Counted from the stretch's first letter, positions 8,562 through 18,017 are shown. The stretch: DNA of 64,000 nucleotides from Sandaracinaceae bacterium (GCA_019694315.1 JAIBCE010000006.1:1-64000), one strand, 5' to 3'. Program-made: numbers and translations. The notes: generated by a model from the sequence alone, not told the origin.

Positions 8562-11500
8562 ATGAACGCTACCTCCGAACACCTGCGCAGCGAGCTCGAG
8601 CGCCTCTTCGAGCTCGACGAGCTGAAGGCGCTCACCTCGAACCTCCTCGGCCTGTCTCCGGACGAGGTCGGCGGCACGGGCGGCAAGGGCACGTTCGCCC
8701 GTGCGCTCGTCGAGCGCCTGAGCGAAGAGGGCGCCACCGCGGCCTTGCTCGACGCGATGGTCTTCTCGAAGAAGGGCGTGAAGGAGCTCGACGCGCCGGC
8801 CGAGGATCTCGCGACCGGCACCGTCGTCGATGGCTGGAAGATCCTCAAGAAGCTCGGTGAGGGTGGCGTGGGCGTCACGTACCTCGCGGAGAAGGCGGGC
8901 GAGCGCGCGGCCCTCAAGGTCGTCCGCTTCGCGCACGCGCGAGATCGAGGTGCTTCGCGTCGCTGGCTCGTGGCGCAGCGCGCGCTCGCGCAGCTCGACG
9001 ACAAGGGCGCGGCGCGTGTGCTCGCGAGCGGCGTGCTCGCCGATGGTCGTCCGTGGGCCGCGACGACGTACGTGGAGGGTCAGCTCCTCGGGGCGCGCAT
9101 CGCACGCACCGGCCCGATGCACTTCAACGAGGCGCGCCCGATCGTTCGCGGCGTGCTGAGCTCGCTCGAGGTGCTGCATGCGCGCGGTCTCGCGCACGGC
9201 AACGTGAAGATGGAGAACGTCTTCGTCGTGCGGCCGCAGTCGGACAAGGGTCCGACCGAGCCCACGGGTGTGCTCGTCGACGCCGCTGCCGATCGGCTCG
9301 TGTCGCGCACGGGCACGCCGCCGTCGGCAGGGCACGCGGGCGTGTTCCCGGTCGCGGGCTCGGCCAAGGCCATGGCGCCGGAGCACGTGCGGCTCGGCCG
9401 CGCGGTTCCGTCGGCCGACGTCTACGCGGTCGGGACGCTCCTCTTCGAGGTGCTCACGGGCAAGCAGCTCTTTGCGGGCGACACGGCCGCCGACGTGATG
9501 GCGCGTCAGCTCACGACCGAGCCGGAGGCGCCCTCGACGGTCGCCCCGCGCGGCTGGGTGAGCAAGGAGCTCGACGCGATCGTGCTCCGCGCGCTGGCGA
9601 AGAACCCGGCGGATCGATACGCGAGCGCGAGCGCGCTCCGCGAGGCGCTCGAGATGATCGGCCGGGCGTCGGTGCCGCCCGAGGCGCGCAAGAAGGAGGC
9701 GCTCGACAAGGGCGCGTTCGACAAGGCGAAGGCGGCGCTGCTCGCCAAGCCGGCCGACGAAGAGCTCGCTGCCGCGCTCGAGCGCGTCGTCTCTCCCGCC
9801 GAGGAGTGGAAGCTCGCGACGGATACGCTCGTCGAGGCCGCCGACAAGGTGGAGGACAAGGAGGGCAAGAAGGCCCTGCTCTTCCGCGCGACGCGCCTGC
9901 TCGAGAGCGACGCCAAGGATCACAAGGGCGCGGAGGAGATCTACAAGAAGCTCCTCGAGATCGACGCCGAGGACGAGATCGCGCGCGCGGGGCTCGAGGA
10001 GCTCAAGCGCCACTCGGGGGACGCCGAGGGCCTCGTGGAGCTCCTGCTCGAGAAGGTCGATCGCGAGAAGTCGCCGCACGATCGCGCGGCCGTGCTCCGC
10101 GAGATCGCCGAGACGTACGAGGTCCAGCTCAAGGACGAGGACAACGCCTACGTCGCCTACGTGCAGGCCCTCTCCGAGGATCCGCGTCACGAGTCGACGG
10201 TGTCGGCGATCGAGCGCCTCGCCAAGGGCAAGAACGAGCGCTGGAACGAGGCGATCTCGGCCCTCAACGACGCCGTGCAGGCCGCCGAGAGTCGCGCCGA
10301 CAAGGTCACGATGTACGTGCTCATGGGCCGCTGGTACGCCGAGGAGCTCTCGCGTCCGGACTTCGCCCTTCCTTGCTACTCGCAGGCGCTGAGCCTCGAT
10401 CCCGCGAGCGAGCCCGCGCTCGATGGCACGGTCGCGCTCTACCGCAAGGCGCAGAGCTACCCCGAGCTCGCCGCGATCCTCCTCAAGCGCGCCGAGGTGG
10501 CCAGCCCCACCAAGGCCCGCGACTACAAGGCCGAGGCGGCCGACATCGTGCACCGCCGTCTCAACGACGGAAAGCGCGCGACGGATCTGTACGAGCAGAT
10601 CCTCGCGGAGGACGCCGCGCATCCCAAGGCCACCGAGGCCCTCGAGATGCTCTACAGCGAGCGCAAGGAGTGGGACGGGCTCGTCAAGCTGCTCGAGAAG
10701 AAGGCGCAGGGTCAGCGCGGAGCCGAGCGCGCCGACACGCTCTGTGGTCTCGCGGAGGTCTACGAGGATCGCCTGAGCAAGCTCGACGAGGCGGCTGCCC
10801 AGTACGAGGCGGCGCTCGTGGAGTCGCCCAAGCTCGTGCCGGCGCTCAAGGGCCTCGAGCGCATCTATGCACAGAAGGGTCGCTACGACGCGCTCCTCAA
10901 GAACCTCGAGGCGCAGCTCGAGACGGTCGCCACGCCGCGCCAGCGCATCGGCATCTGGGAGCGCATCGGCGGCATCCAGGAAGAGGAATTCGTCGACCAC
11001 AAGGCGGCGGCGGCGGCCTACGAGCAGATCGTGGCGATCGAGCCCGGCCACGACGCTGCGAACGCCGCTCTCGCGCGCGTGTACCGTCAGCTCCAGCGCT
11101 TCGACGATCTCGCCGCGACGCTCGAGCGTCACGCGCTCGCGTCGAGCGACGAGCAGCGCAAGATCAACCTCCTCCTCCAGGCGGCGCGCGTGCTCACGGT
11201 CGACGTGGGCGCGCCCGAGCGCGCCGGCTCCATGGCGGAGCGCGTGCTGTCGGTGAAGCCGGATCACCCCGAGGCGCTCGAGCTGCTCGCGCGGCTCAAG
11301 GCGAAGTCGGGCGACAAGAACGCGGCCGTCGATGCGGTGCGCAAGCTCGCGGAGGCCGAGAGCGACAAGGCCAAGAAGGCCGACTTCTACGTGCGAGCGG
11401 GCCGCATCCTCGAGGAGGCCGGCGACAAGGACGGCGCGATCGCGCAGTACAAGCTCGCCCTCGACGCGAACAAGGACGACGCCAACGCGGCGGCCGCGCT

Positions 11501-13871
11501 GCGAGCCGTGTACGCGAGCCGCGGCGACGCGCACGGCGCGGCGGACCTCCTCCAGCGAGAGATCGAGGTCACCGAGGGCGCGAGCAAGAAGGCCCAGCTC
11601 TTCGCGGAGCTCGGCAAGCTGCGCCGCGATCGCCTCAAGGACGACGCGGGCGCCAAGGACGCGTTCAAGAAGGCGATCGAGCTCGACTCCACGTGCACGC
11701 CGGCCGCGCGCGGCCTGGGCGATCTCGCCTTCGACGCGGGCGACTTCGTCGAGGCGGCCAAGCTCTACGAGCCGCTGCTCGCGCGCACGAGCGAGATGAG
11801 CAGCGAGGACGCGCTCGCGACCTGCATCCGCTGTGGCGACGCGCTCCGCAAGGCGCAGCAGTTCGACAAGGCGCAGCGCGCGTACCTCAACGCCAAGAGC
11901 CTCGCGCCCACCGATCGCGAGGTGCTCGAGCGCGTGGCCGAGGTCACCTTCGACGCCGGCGCCGCCGACGAGGCGGCCGAGCTCTACCGCGATCTCCTCA
12001 AGCAGGGCGGCAAGGAGCTCACGGGCACCGACCGCGGTCGCATCGTGTGGCGCTTGGGCGATGCGCTCCGACGCAGCGAGCAGCTCGACGAGGCCAAGGG
12101 CTTCCTCGAGGAGGCCGCGCAGCTCCTGCCCGGCCAGGCCGAGCCGCTCGTCTCGCTCAAGGAGCTCTTCGCCAGCAAGAGCGACTGGGAAAAGGTCGTC
12201 TCCACGCTCAAGCGTCGCATCGACGTGGCGCCCGACAGCGAGCGCTTCGCGCTGCTCGTCGAGCAGGGCGACGTGCTGCTCGGCAAGCTCCACGACAAGT
12301 CTCGCGCGGGCAAGAGCTACGTGGCCGCGCTCGAGCTCAAGGGCGACGACCGCAACCTGCTCTCGAAGCTGATGGCCGTCTACTCGGAGACGAAGGACTG
12401 GGGAAAGCTCGTCGAGGTCATCCTGCGCATCGCGGAGCTCGTCACCGACAAGGCGCAGCTCGCGAAGTACTACAACACCGCGGCGGCCATCTCGCACGAG
12501 GAGCTCGGTCGCCTCGACGAGGCGGCGGACTACTACGAGCAGGCGCTCGATCTGAACGGGGGGCTGGCCAAGGCCTTCGATGGTCTCGTCTCCGCGCTCA
12601 CGCAGAAGCAGGACTGGGCGCGCCTCGAGAAGGCCTATCGCGATCAGCTGCGTCGCAACGAGAGCTCCGCGACCCCCAAGGACGCGGCGCACCTCTGGGA
12701 CTCGCTCGGTGAGCTCCTCAAGCATCGCCTCAACCGTCCGGCCGACGCCGTGGAGGCCTTCGAGAAGGCGCAGAAGCACGACCCGGACAACCGTCGTCGC
12801 GCCGAGCAGCTCGCGGAGATCTTCGCGAAGGAGCCGAAGAAGTTCTTCCAGCAGGCCGTGCGCGTCCACCAGCAGCTGCTCGTGGCCAACCCCTACCGCG
12901 TGGAGAGCTACCAGGCCCTGCGCAAGCTCTACACCGAGGCCAAGAAGCCCGACGAGAGCTGGTGCGTGTGCCAGGCGCTCACGATGCTCAAGAACGCCGA
13001 GCCCGACGAGGAGGGCTTCTTCAAGAAGCACCGCCGTCGTCAGCCCGCGGCGATCAAGGAAGTGCTCACCGACGAGCTCTGGCTCAAGCATGTGCAGCAC
13101 CCCGATCAGGATCCGCTGCTCACCGAGATCTTCTCGGCGGTGGCGCCGGCGGTCTTCGCGGTGCGCAGCCAGCCGCTCTCGAGCTTCAAGCTCGACGCGG
13201 GACAGAAGCGCGAGGCCGAGAAGGATCAAGCCGACATGGCGCGGACGCTCTGGTACGCGGCGCAGGCCACGCGCATCCCGCTGCCCGACATCTACTACCG
13301 CGACGACGATCCGGGCGCGCTCGGCTACGTCTTCAGCTCGCCGGCCGCGATCAGCCTCGGCAAGGCCGGGCGTGGCTCGGCGCCCTCGCAGGTGCTCGCG
13401 TTCCTCTGCGGCCGCCACCTCGCGTACTTCAAGGGCGGCATGTTCCTGCGCTACCTCGTGCCCACGGGCTCGGGACTTCGCGCGTGGCTGCTCGCCGCGA
13501 TCAAGACGCAGGTCGCGCAGTTCCCCATCCCCGGCGATCTCACGACGCAGGTGGAGGAGCACATGCGCGCCATCCAGCAGCACCTCTCGGGGCCGCAGAA
13601 GGAAGTGCTGCGTAGCCACGTGAACAAGCTGCTCGCTTCCGCGCCCGAGCTCGACCTCAAGCGCTGGACGGCGGCCGTGGACCTCACCGCGGACCGCGTG
13701 GGCTTCCTCCTCGCGAACGATCTCGAGGCGGCCACCGCGATCGTGAAGGCGAGCCCCGATGAGGCCTCCGCCGTACCGCAGAAGGATCGTCTCCGCGAGC
13801 TCCACCTCTACGGCGTGAGCGAGCCCTACCTCACGCTGCGCCACAAGCTCGGCATCGCGATCGGCGACTGA
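8562..13871 (+). CDS. Giant protein: Ser/Thr pseudokinase domain followed by a TPR solenoid
   Basis: 1769 residues. A Hanks-type kinase fold spans ~90-370: Gly loop LGEGGVGVTYLAEK (98-111), Lys119 in AALKVV, and MAPEHV plus SADVYAVGTLLFEVLTG in the C-lobe. Key residues are gone: the HRD-x-K-x-x-N loop reads HGNVKMEN (212-219), so the catalytic Asp is Asn214; DFG is DAA (240-242); and the C-helix Glu position is Ala/Gln. From ~390 to ~1500 there are many degenerate 34-residue TPR units (for example AAAQYEAALVESPKLVPALKG). The C-terminal ~250 residues (RIPLPDIYYRDDDPGALGYVF onward) are of unknown fold. It probably serves as a large scaffold; active paralogues of kinase-TPR proteins are common in myxobacteria. 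A 5.4-kb open reading frame lies antisense to it but is a composition artefact. Confidence 0.85.
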   Translation: MNATSEHLRSELERLFELDELKALTSNLLGLSPDEVGGTGGKGTFARALVERLSEEGATAALLDAMVFSKKGVKELDAPAEDLATGTVVDGWKILKKLGEGGVGVTYLAEKAGERAALKVVRFAHARDRGASRRWLVAQRALAQLDDKGAARVLASGVLADGRPWAATTYVEGQLLGARIARTGPMHFNEARPIVRGVLSSLEVLHARGLAHGNVKMENVFVVRPQSDKGPTEPTGVLVDAAADRLVSRTGTPPSAGHAGVFPVAGSAKAMAPEHVRLGRAVPSADVYAVGTLLFEVLTGKQLFAGDTAADVMARQLTTEPEAPSTVAPRGWVSKELDAIVLRALAKNPADRYASASALREALEMIGRASVPPEARKKEALDKGAFDKAKAALLAKPADEELAAALERVVSPAEEWKLATDTLVEAADKVEDKEGKKALLFRATRLLESDAKDHKGAEEIYKKLLEIDAEDEIARAGLEELKRHSGDAEGLVELLLEKVDREKSPHDRAAVLREIAETYEVQLKDEDNAYVAYVQALSEDPRHESTVSAIERLAKGKNERWNEAISALNDAVQAAESRADKVTMYVLMGRWYAEELSRPDFALPCYSQALSLDPASEPALDGTVALYRKAQSYPELAAILLKRAEVASPTKARDYKAEAADIVHRRLNDGKRATDLYEQILAEDAAHPKATEALEMLYSERKEWDGLVKLLEKKAQGQRGAERADTLCGLAEVYEDRLSKLDEAAAQYEAALVESPKLVPALKGLERIYAQKGRYDALLKNLEAQLETVATPRQRIGIWERIGGIQEEEFVDHKAAAAAYEQIVAIEPGHDAANAALARVYRQLQRFDDLAATLERHALASSDEQRKINLLLQAARVLTVDVGAPERAGSMAERVLSVKPDHPEALELLARLKAKSGDKNAAVDAVRKLAEAESDKAKKADFYVRAGRILEEAGDKDGAIAQYKLALDANKDDANAAAALRAVYASRGDAHGAADLLQREIEVTEGASKKAQLFAELGKLRRDRLKDDAGAKDAFKKAIELDSTCTPAARGLGDLAFDAGDFVEAAKLYEPLLARTSEMSSEDALATCIRCGDALRKAQQFDKAQRAYLNAKSLAPTDREVLERVAEVTFDAGAADEAAELYRDLLKQGGKELTGTDRGRIVWRLGDALRRSEQLDEAKGFLEEAAQLLPGQAEPLVSLKELFASKSDWEKVVSTLKRRIDVAPDSERFALLVEQGDVLLGKLHDKSRAGKSYVAALELKGDDRNLLSKLMAVYSETKDWGKLVEVILRIAELVTDKAQLAKYYNTAAAISHEELGRLDEAADYYEQALDLNGGLAKAFDGLVSALTQKQDWARLEKAYRDQLRRNESSATPKDAAHLWDSLGELLKHRLNRPADAVEAFEKAQKHDPDNRRRAEQLAEIFAKEPKKFFQQAVRVHQQLLVANPYRVESYQALRKLYTEAKKPDESWCVCQALTMLKNAEPDEEGFFKKHRRRQPAAIKEVLTDELWLKHVQHPDQDPLLTEIFSAVAPAVFAVRSQPLSSFKLDAGQKREAEKDQADMARTLWYAAQATRIPLPDIYYRDDDPGALGYVFSSPAAISLGKAGRGSAPSQVLAFLCGRHLAYFKGGMFLRYLVPTGSGLRAWLLAAIKTQVAQFPIPGDLTTQVEEHMRAIQQHLSGPQKEVLRSHVNKLLASAPELDLKRWTAAVDLTADRVGFLLANDLEAATAIVKASPDEASAVPQKDRLRELHLYGVSEPYLTLRHKLGIAIGD

Positions 13872-13970
13872 TCGCACCAGCACGCAGACTCGCGAACGGC
13901 GACTCGGAGACGGGTCGCCGTTCTGCGTTTCGGCGTTCGAGCACCGCGCACGCTCGCGAGCGCTCGCGCC

Positions 13971-14486
13971 TCACTCGCGTCGCGACTCCGGCGTCGAGGC
14001 CTCCTCGCGAGATCCGCTCCCGAGCCGCGCACGGACGACGGACTCGAGCGGTCGCGGGGAGGGCGGCACCTCGGCGATCGCGGCGGCCGTCGCGAGGTGC
14101 ACGACCGGCGGCAGCGGCACGCTCGCGCAGCGCGCGCGCAAGCGGTGCTCGAGCGCGAGCGCGAGCAGCTCTCTCAGGAAGGGCGGATGGTTCGCGGCAC
14201 GCGTGCGGAGCTCGGACGTCTCGTCGAGCACGTCGAGGAGGGAGCAGAGCGCGTCCTCGGCGACGCTCCGCCGCCCCAGTGCGCGCGTCGCGAGATCGGC
14301 TGCCGCACAGGCCTCGAAGACCAAGGAGCCGAGGTCGTCGCCGAGCCACGCGACGCAGGGAGCCCAGAGGAGACGTCCCTCCTCGACGAGCGCCTCTCGA
14401 AGCCGAGCGAGGGAGCGCTGACGCACGAGGGGATCTCCCGTCCACGAGCGCGCGGCGCGCAGCGCGAGCGGGTCGGTCGTCGTCAC
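13971..14486 (-). CDS. Unknown protein coupled to the MoxR-like ATPase
   Basis: 171 residues, all-helical in appearance, Leu/Ala/Arg-rich, no membrane segment and no recognised family. Its ATG overlaps the ATPase stop by four bases, so the two are translationally coupled. In other bacteria MoxR/RavA ATPases sit beside von Willebrand A or helical partner proteins; this protein has no MIDAS motif, so it is not a ViaA-type partner. It may be a dedicated partner of the ATPase, on linkage alone. Confidence 0.65.
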   Translation of the reverse strand: MTTTDPLALRAARSWTGDPLVRQRSLARLREALVEEGRLLWAPCVAWLGDDLGSLVFEACAAADLATRALGRRSVAEDALCSLLDVLDETSELRTRAANHPPFLRELLALALEHRLRARCASVPLPPVVHLATAAAIAEVPPSPRPLESVVRARLGSGSREEASTPESRRE

Positions 14487-15976
14487 TCGGCGAGCCTCGG
14501 CAGGCGATCGATGGCGTCGCGGACGCGGTCGAGCTCGGTGAGCGTCATGTGGAGCGACGAGAGCGCGGTGTCGAAATCCTTGCGGGTCAAGCCCAGCACG
14601 TCGGCCGCCTCGAGCGTCGCAGGGCGCTCGTCGAGGAGCCCACGCGCGAGCGCTCCGACCTCGCGCGACAGGGCACCGACGCTCGCCTTCCAGCCCTCGG
14701 TCACCTGCGCCGCGTATCGACGCGGCTGCGCGACGGGCGTACGCGGCGTCGACTCGAGGATCTGGTTCGTCGGGCTCGCGATGTAGGCCCTGAGACGCGT
14801 CATGCCGCTCGGCAGCCGCTCGAAGTGCAGGTGCCAGAGATCCTCGAAGGTCAGCGCGCGGATCCGCGGGCCGAGCCCGTGTGGCGGGTGATAGAGCGGG
14901 CGACCCTGCTCATCGGTCTTCTGGCGCAGGAGCGCGTGCGCGGCCGTCGTCGCGCCGTCTTCGTCGACGAACAGTGCCGCGCCGAGCGCATCGGTCGCGA
15001 GCTCCCTGGCCTGTGCGGCGTCGCGAATGGCCGTCGCGAGCACCTCGGTGCGCACGGCGAGATCCCCCGCTCCGTCGAGGATCGCGAGGCGCGTCGCGTC
15101 CACCATCGCGCGAACGATCTGCGGCGTGAGACCCGGATCGGCCGAGAGCGCGTAGGGCACGAGGAAGAGATCTCCCAGCGTCGCCTGGCCACGATCCTCG
15201 CTGGCCACGTGCACGCGGAGCGCACGACCGAGGCGCTGCCACCGTCCGTTCGAGAGCGCGAGGCCACGGTCGAGGAGCGTGGATCGGAGCACCGCGAGCA
15301 CGCGCGTGAGGAGCGGGCCGAGCACCACCCGCTCGGCAGCAGCATGGAGTGTCGCGAGCGCAGCTCGATCGAGCACGGGGGCCACGTCTCGCTCGCGAGC
15401 CGGGGACGTGAGCAGCGCGTCGAGCGATCGCGTGGGGGTCGTGGCCACCGTGAAGAGGAAGCGCTCCGCGAGCATGGAGCCCGTGTGCGTCGCAGCTCGC
15501 ATGGTGCCGATCGCGAGGACGAGCGGGGCTTCGTGCGTCGTCTCTCCGATCACGACACGTCGCTCGTCGAGAAGCGAGCGGACCGCGTCGAGCGTGGGAC
15601 CGCGAACCTCGAGGACCTGATCGAGGATCAGGATCTCCGCGTCGAGGGCATGGCCCCTGACGAGCCGCTCGAGCCGATTCGCCTCGAGCGCCGGGAGCGA
15701 GAGCGGTCCGAGCACGTCCTCCACGAGCGAGCTCCCGTCGAGCGTGCGCTCGAAGACGCGCGCGCCCTCGAGCTGAGCGGAGAGCCGACGCGCGAGCAGG
15801 GTCTTGCCCGTGCCAGCGGGTCCCACGAGCAGCACTGGCTCGCCCGCGAGGAGCGCGAGCACGAGCACCGTCGCCTCTCGCTCTCGATCCTCGAGCGAGC
15901 CGCACACACGCGCGCGGAGCAGCGCGACGAGCTCCCTCCACGGTCCCGAGCACGACATGCGGCGCCATTGCAGCAC
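14483..15976 (-). CDS. MoxR/RavA-like AAA ATPase lacking hydrolysis residues
   Basis: 497 residues. Walker A is intact (GPAGTGKT, 52-59) and is followed by VFERTLDGSSLVEDVLGP, typical of the MoxR/RavA clade. The Walker B motif reads ILILDQV (115-121), with Gln120 in place of the catalytic Glu, and the sensor-1 region reads AIGTMRAATHTG, with Met159 where MoxR proteins have Asn. The arginine-containing LAERFLF segment remains. ATP binding is plausible but hydrolysis doubtful. The ~200-residue C-terminal part is helical and unassigned. The start is a GTG; an ATG 18 bases on is an alternative. It lies in a minus-strand run with a lipid hydroxylase upstream (16-base gap). Confidence 0.8.
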   Translation of the reverse strand: MLQWRRMSCSGPWRELVALLRARVCGSLEDREREATVLVLALLAGEPVLLVGPAGTGKTLLARRLSAQLEGARVFERTLDGSSLVEDVLGPLSLPALEANRLERLVRGHALDAEILILDQVLEVRGPTLDAVRSLLDERRVVIGETTHEAPLVLAIGTMRAATHTGSMLAERFLFTVATTPTRSLDALLTSPARERDVAPVLDRAALATLHAAAERVVLGPLLTRVLAVLRSTLLDRGLALSNGRWQRLGRALRVHVASEDRGQATLGDLFLVPYALSADPGLTPQIVRAMVDATRLAILDGAGDLAVRTEVLATAIRDAAQARELATDALGAALFVDEDGATTAAHALLRQKTDEQGRPLYHPPHGLGPRIRALTFEDLWHLHFERLPSGMTRLRAYIASPTNQILESTPRTPVAQPRRYAAQVTEGWKASVGALSREVGALARGLLDERPATLEAADVLGLTRKDFDTALSSLHMTLTELDRVRDAIDRLPRLAE

Positions 15977-15992
15977 GGCGCCACGCAGGCTG

Positions 15993-16823
15993 TCACGACG
16001 CGTCGGTCGCGGGCTCCTCGGAGGCGTGCGTGTGGGCTCGATAGCTCGGGCCCTTCTCGCGGAGCGAGGTCAGCGGGTGCCCGTCGAAGACGCGATCGTG
16101 GAGCTCCTTCCAGTCGCCGAACTCCGTGCCGAAGAGGCGATCCATGAAGGCGGCCACGAAGCCGTAGTGGCCCGTGAAGCGCGCGTGATGGAGCGAGTGG
16201 TACGAGATCGGGTTCTGCCAGATCGAGCTCAAGCGCGTCACGCGGAGGGGGAACATCTCGGCGTTCGCGTGCCCGGCGATGTTGCCCGTCCACGTGATCG
16301 CGAACCACGCGGCGAAGCCCCAGAAGCCGAGCAGGCCCAGGCGCGAGAGCACGATGCAGGGCGCGAGCATGCCCACCACCCAGCCCATGCCCTCGGCCGG
16401 GTGCATCGAGAAGCCTGTCATCGGCGTGGTCACCATGGAGACGTGGTGCCAGCGATGCATCCAGAAGAGCCGCGGGTGGTGCATCGCGCGATGCAGGAAG
16501 TAGTAGAAGATCATGAAGCCGTACCAGGGCACCCAGAAGCCCAGGAGCTCGGCGGTCCAGCCCGTGGAGAAGGTGATCGCGCCGCTCGAGATCGCGCCCA
16601 CGAGGAAGGACACGAAGAGCAGGTGGAAGAGCGCGGTGCCGAGCAGCTCCGTGCGGAGCTGGCCGCGCTTGAGCGGGAGGTCGAACACCTTGCGATGCCG
16701 CGGCTGCCAGAACGCCTCGGCCGCGTAACCCATCGCGAGGCCGAGCAACGTGAGCGCCACGCACGCCCCGAAGACGGCGAGCGTGAGGCCCGAAAGCGAG
16801 AGGCTCTCGATCCAAGCGATCAT
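15993..16823 (-). CDS. Fatty-acid hydroxylase / sterol desaturase family membrane enzyme
   Basis: 276 residues with at least four membrane helices and the eight-His di-iron motif set of the family: HRAMHH, HRWHH and HSLHHARFTGHYG. These enzymes use di-iron and O2 to hydroxylate or desaturate lipids in the membrane. The substrate cannot be told from sequence; sterols and sphingolipid or ornithine-lipid chains are options, and an S1P-lyase homologue elsewhere in the window hints at sphingolipid metabolism. Second gene of the 17108-13971 run. Confidence 0.88.
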   Translation of the reverse strand: MIAWIESLSLSGLTLAVFGACVALTLLGLAMGYAAEAFWQPRHRKVFDLPLKRGQLRTELLGTALFHLLFVSFLVGAISSGAITFSTGWTAELLGFWVPWYGFMIFYYFLHRAMHHPRLFWMHRWHHVSMVTTPMTGFSMHPAEGMGWVVGMLAPCIVLSRLGLLGFWGFAAWFAITWTGNIAGHANAEMFPLRVTRLSSIWQNPISYHSLHHARFTGHYGFVAAFMDRLFGTEFGDWKELHDRVFDGHPLTSLREKGPSYRAHTHASEEPATDAS

Positions 16824-16835
16824 CGACGACTCCGA

Positions 16836-17108
16836 TCAGAGCTCACCGCGCACGAGCGCGTGGAGCGGGCCGAGCGCCGATCCCAGCACGAGCAGGAGCG
16901 GTGTCGCGAACATGATGAACGGACCGATGAGCGAGGCCGCGAAGATCGCGACGAGGAGCGTGAGCACCGTCGCGGCGAGACCGAGCTTCGCCAGCCGAGC
17001 CCGCGGCGCAGCGGGAGCAGCAGGGGTGATCACCTCCCGCACCGGCCGCACGCGAACGGACGGAACGGGCGAGACCAGCGTCGAAAGCGCGAGCGAGCGA
17101 GCTGCCAT
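16836..17108 (-). CDS. Small two-helix membrane protein
   Basis: 90 residues with hydrophobic segments at ~43-62 and ~64-80, ending in ALVRGEL. No family recognised. The ATG at 17108 has a strong GGAGGT five bases upstream, so I prefer it to the longer frame opening at 17159. It precedes the hydroxylase gene by 12 bases and is probably the first gene of that operon; a perfect 18-bp palindrome lies 55 bases upstream. Confidence 0.65.
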   Translation of the reverse strand: MAARSLALSTLVSPVPSVRVRPVREVITPAAPAAPRARLAKLGLAATVLTLLVAIFAASLIGPFIMFATPLLLVLGSALGPLHALVRGEL

Positions 17109-17477
17109 GACGACCTCCGGCGCGGTCTCGGGTGCCCCATCCGCACCAGCCGCGCTCACCAGCCCTATCGCGCGATAGGGCGCGCGTCAAGTCACGAAAT
17201 TCAGTATTTCCCGCGTCTCTCGTCGCCTCGCTCCTCCCGGGTTCTCCCCATGCTCGCAACTTCGTTGCTGTGCGCCGGGTTCTCGTCGCTTCGCTCCTGC
17301 GATCACCGGTCCGATCACCGGCTCGCGCCTCAAGGGGGATCGCTCCCCCGCCGGCCGGCTCTCCCATCAGATCAGAGCGTCGTCTTGGATTGTTTCTCGC
17401 TCTCTCAGGTGAGCACGGATGACACCTGCCCGACGGTCGGTGCCGGTAGCTCATCGGACCGGGATCGGACGTGCGGA
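17109..17477. other. Gene-poor stretch with palindrome and direct repeats
   Basis: No convincing gene. It holds the palindrome at 17163-17180, two copies of CGATCACCGG 12 bases apart (17300 and 17312), and two related copies of a TCTCGTCGCYTCGCTCCT segment near 17217 and 17281. A 96-codon plus-strand frame here has an atypical composition and was not called. Confidence 0.5.
17163..17180. promoter_or_regulatory. Perfect 18-bp palindrome, candidate operator
   Basis: CCCTATCGCGCGATAGGG reads the same on both strands. It lies 55 bases before the start of the 90-residue membrane protein gene, where a dimeric repressor or activator would bind. The regulator is unknown. Confidence 0.5.
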
Positions 17478-18017
17478 TCAGTGCTCGATGGCGACGAGCT
17501 CGATGTCGAAGACGAGCATGCCGGCGGGCGCGCCCTCGGCGCCACGATAGGCGAGCTCTTCTGGGATCCACACGCGCCGCACCTGACCGACGGTCATGTG
17601 GGTGAGCGCATCGGTCCAGCCGCGGATGACCTCGCCGACGGCGAGGGTCGCGGGCTCGCCGCGAGAGTGCGAGCTGTCGAACATCTGCCCGTCGGTCGTC
17701 CAGCCCGTGTAGTGAACGCGCACGCGTGAGCTGCGGGTGGGGCGCTCTTGGCCCGTGCCTTCGCGGAGGATGCAGAAGCGCAGGCCGTCCGCGCCTCGAC
17801 GCGCCGGCGCGGGCGGGGCCGCCACGTCGGCAGGCGCGAGCGTCGGATCCGCCGTCGGATCCCAGCGCGTGCACGGCACCTCCGCCACGGTGGCCTCGGT
17901 CGTCGTCTCGGTCGATGGGGCTGTCGTCGCGCCCGGCGCTCGACGCGCGCCGCAGCCCGCGCCGAGCGCGGTGTAGAGAACGAGCGAGCACAGAACGACC
18001 GATCGCGTGGAGCGCAT
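17478..18017 (-). CDS. FKBP-type peptidyl-prolyl isomerase lipoprotein
   Basis: 179 residues. Lipoprotein signal with lipobox LGAGC, a Thr/Pro/Ala-rich linker, then an FKBP domain: VRVHYTGWTTDGQMFDSS, GEVIRGWTDAL, VRRVWIPEELAYR, LVFDIELVAI. It should catalyse prolyl cis-trans isomerisation in the cell envelope. The ATG at 18017 fits the lipobox distance; the longer frame does not. Divergent from bioA. Confidence 0.88.
   Translation of the reverse strand: MRSTRSVVLCSLVLYTALGAGCGARRAPGATTAPSTETTTEATVAEVPCTRWDPTADPTLAPADVAAPPAPARRGADGLRFCILREGTGQERPTRSSRVRVHYTGWTTDGQMFDSSHSRGEPATLAVGEVIRGWTDALTHMTVGQVRRVWIPEELAYRGAEGAPAGMLVFDIELVAIEH

Noticed and set aside
8424-13883. A 1819-codon minus-strand open frame opposite the pseudokinase gene
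   Set aside because: The translation is a run of Arg, Glu, Leu, Val and His with no domain. It is the antisense shadow of a high-GC gene whose codons avoid antisense stops.
13971-14486. ViaA-like von Willebrand partner of the MoxR ATPase
   Set aside because: No DxSxS metal motif and too short; it stays unassigned.
17132-17422. 96-codon plus-strand frame in the 17109-17477 gap
   Set aside because: No ribosome-binding site, no family match, and it crosses the palindrome and repeats.
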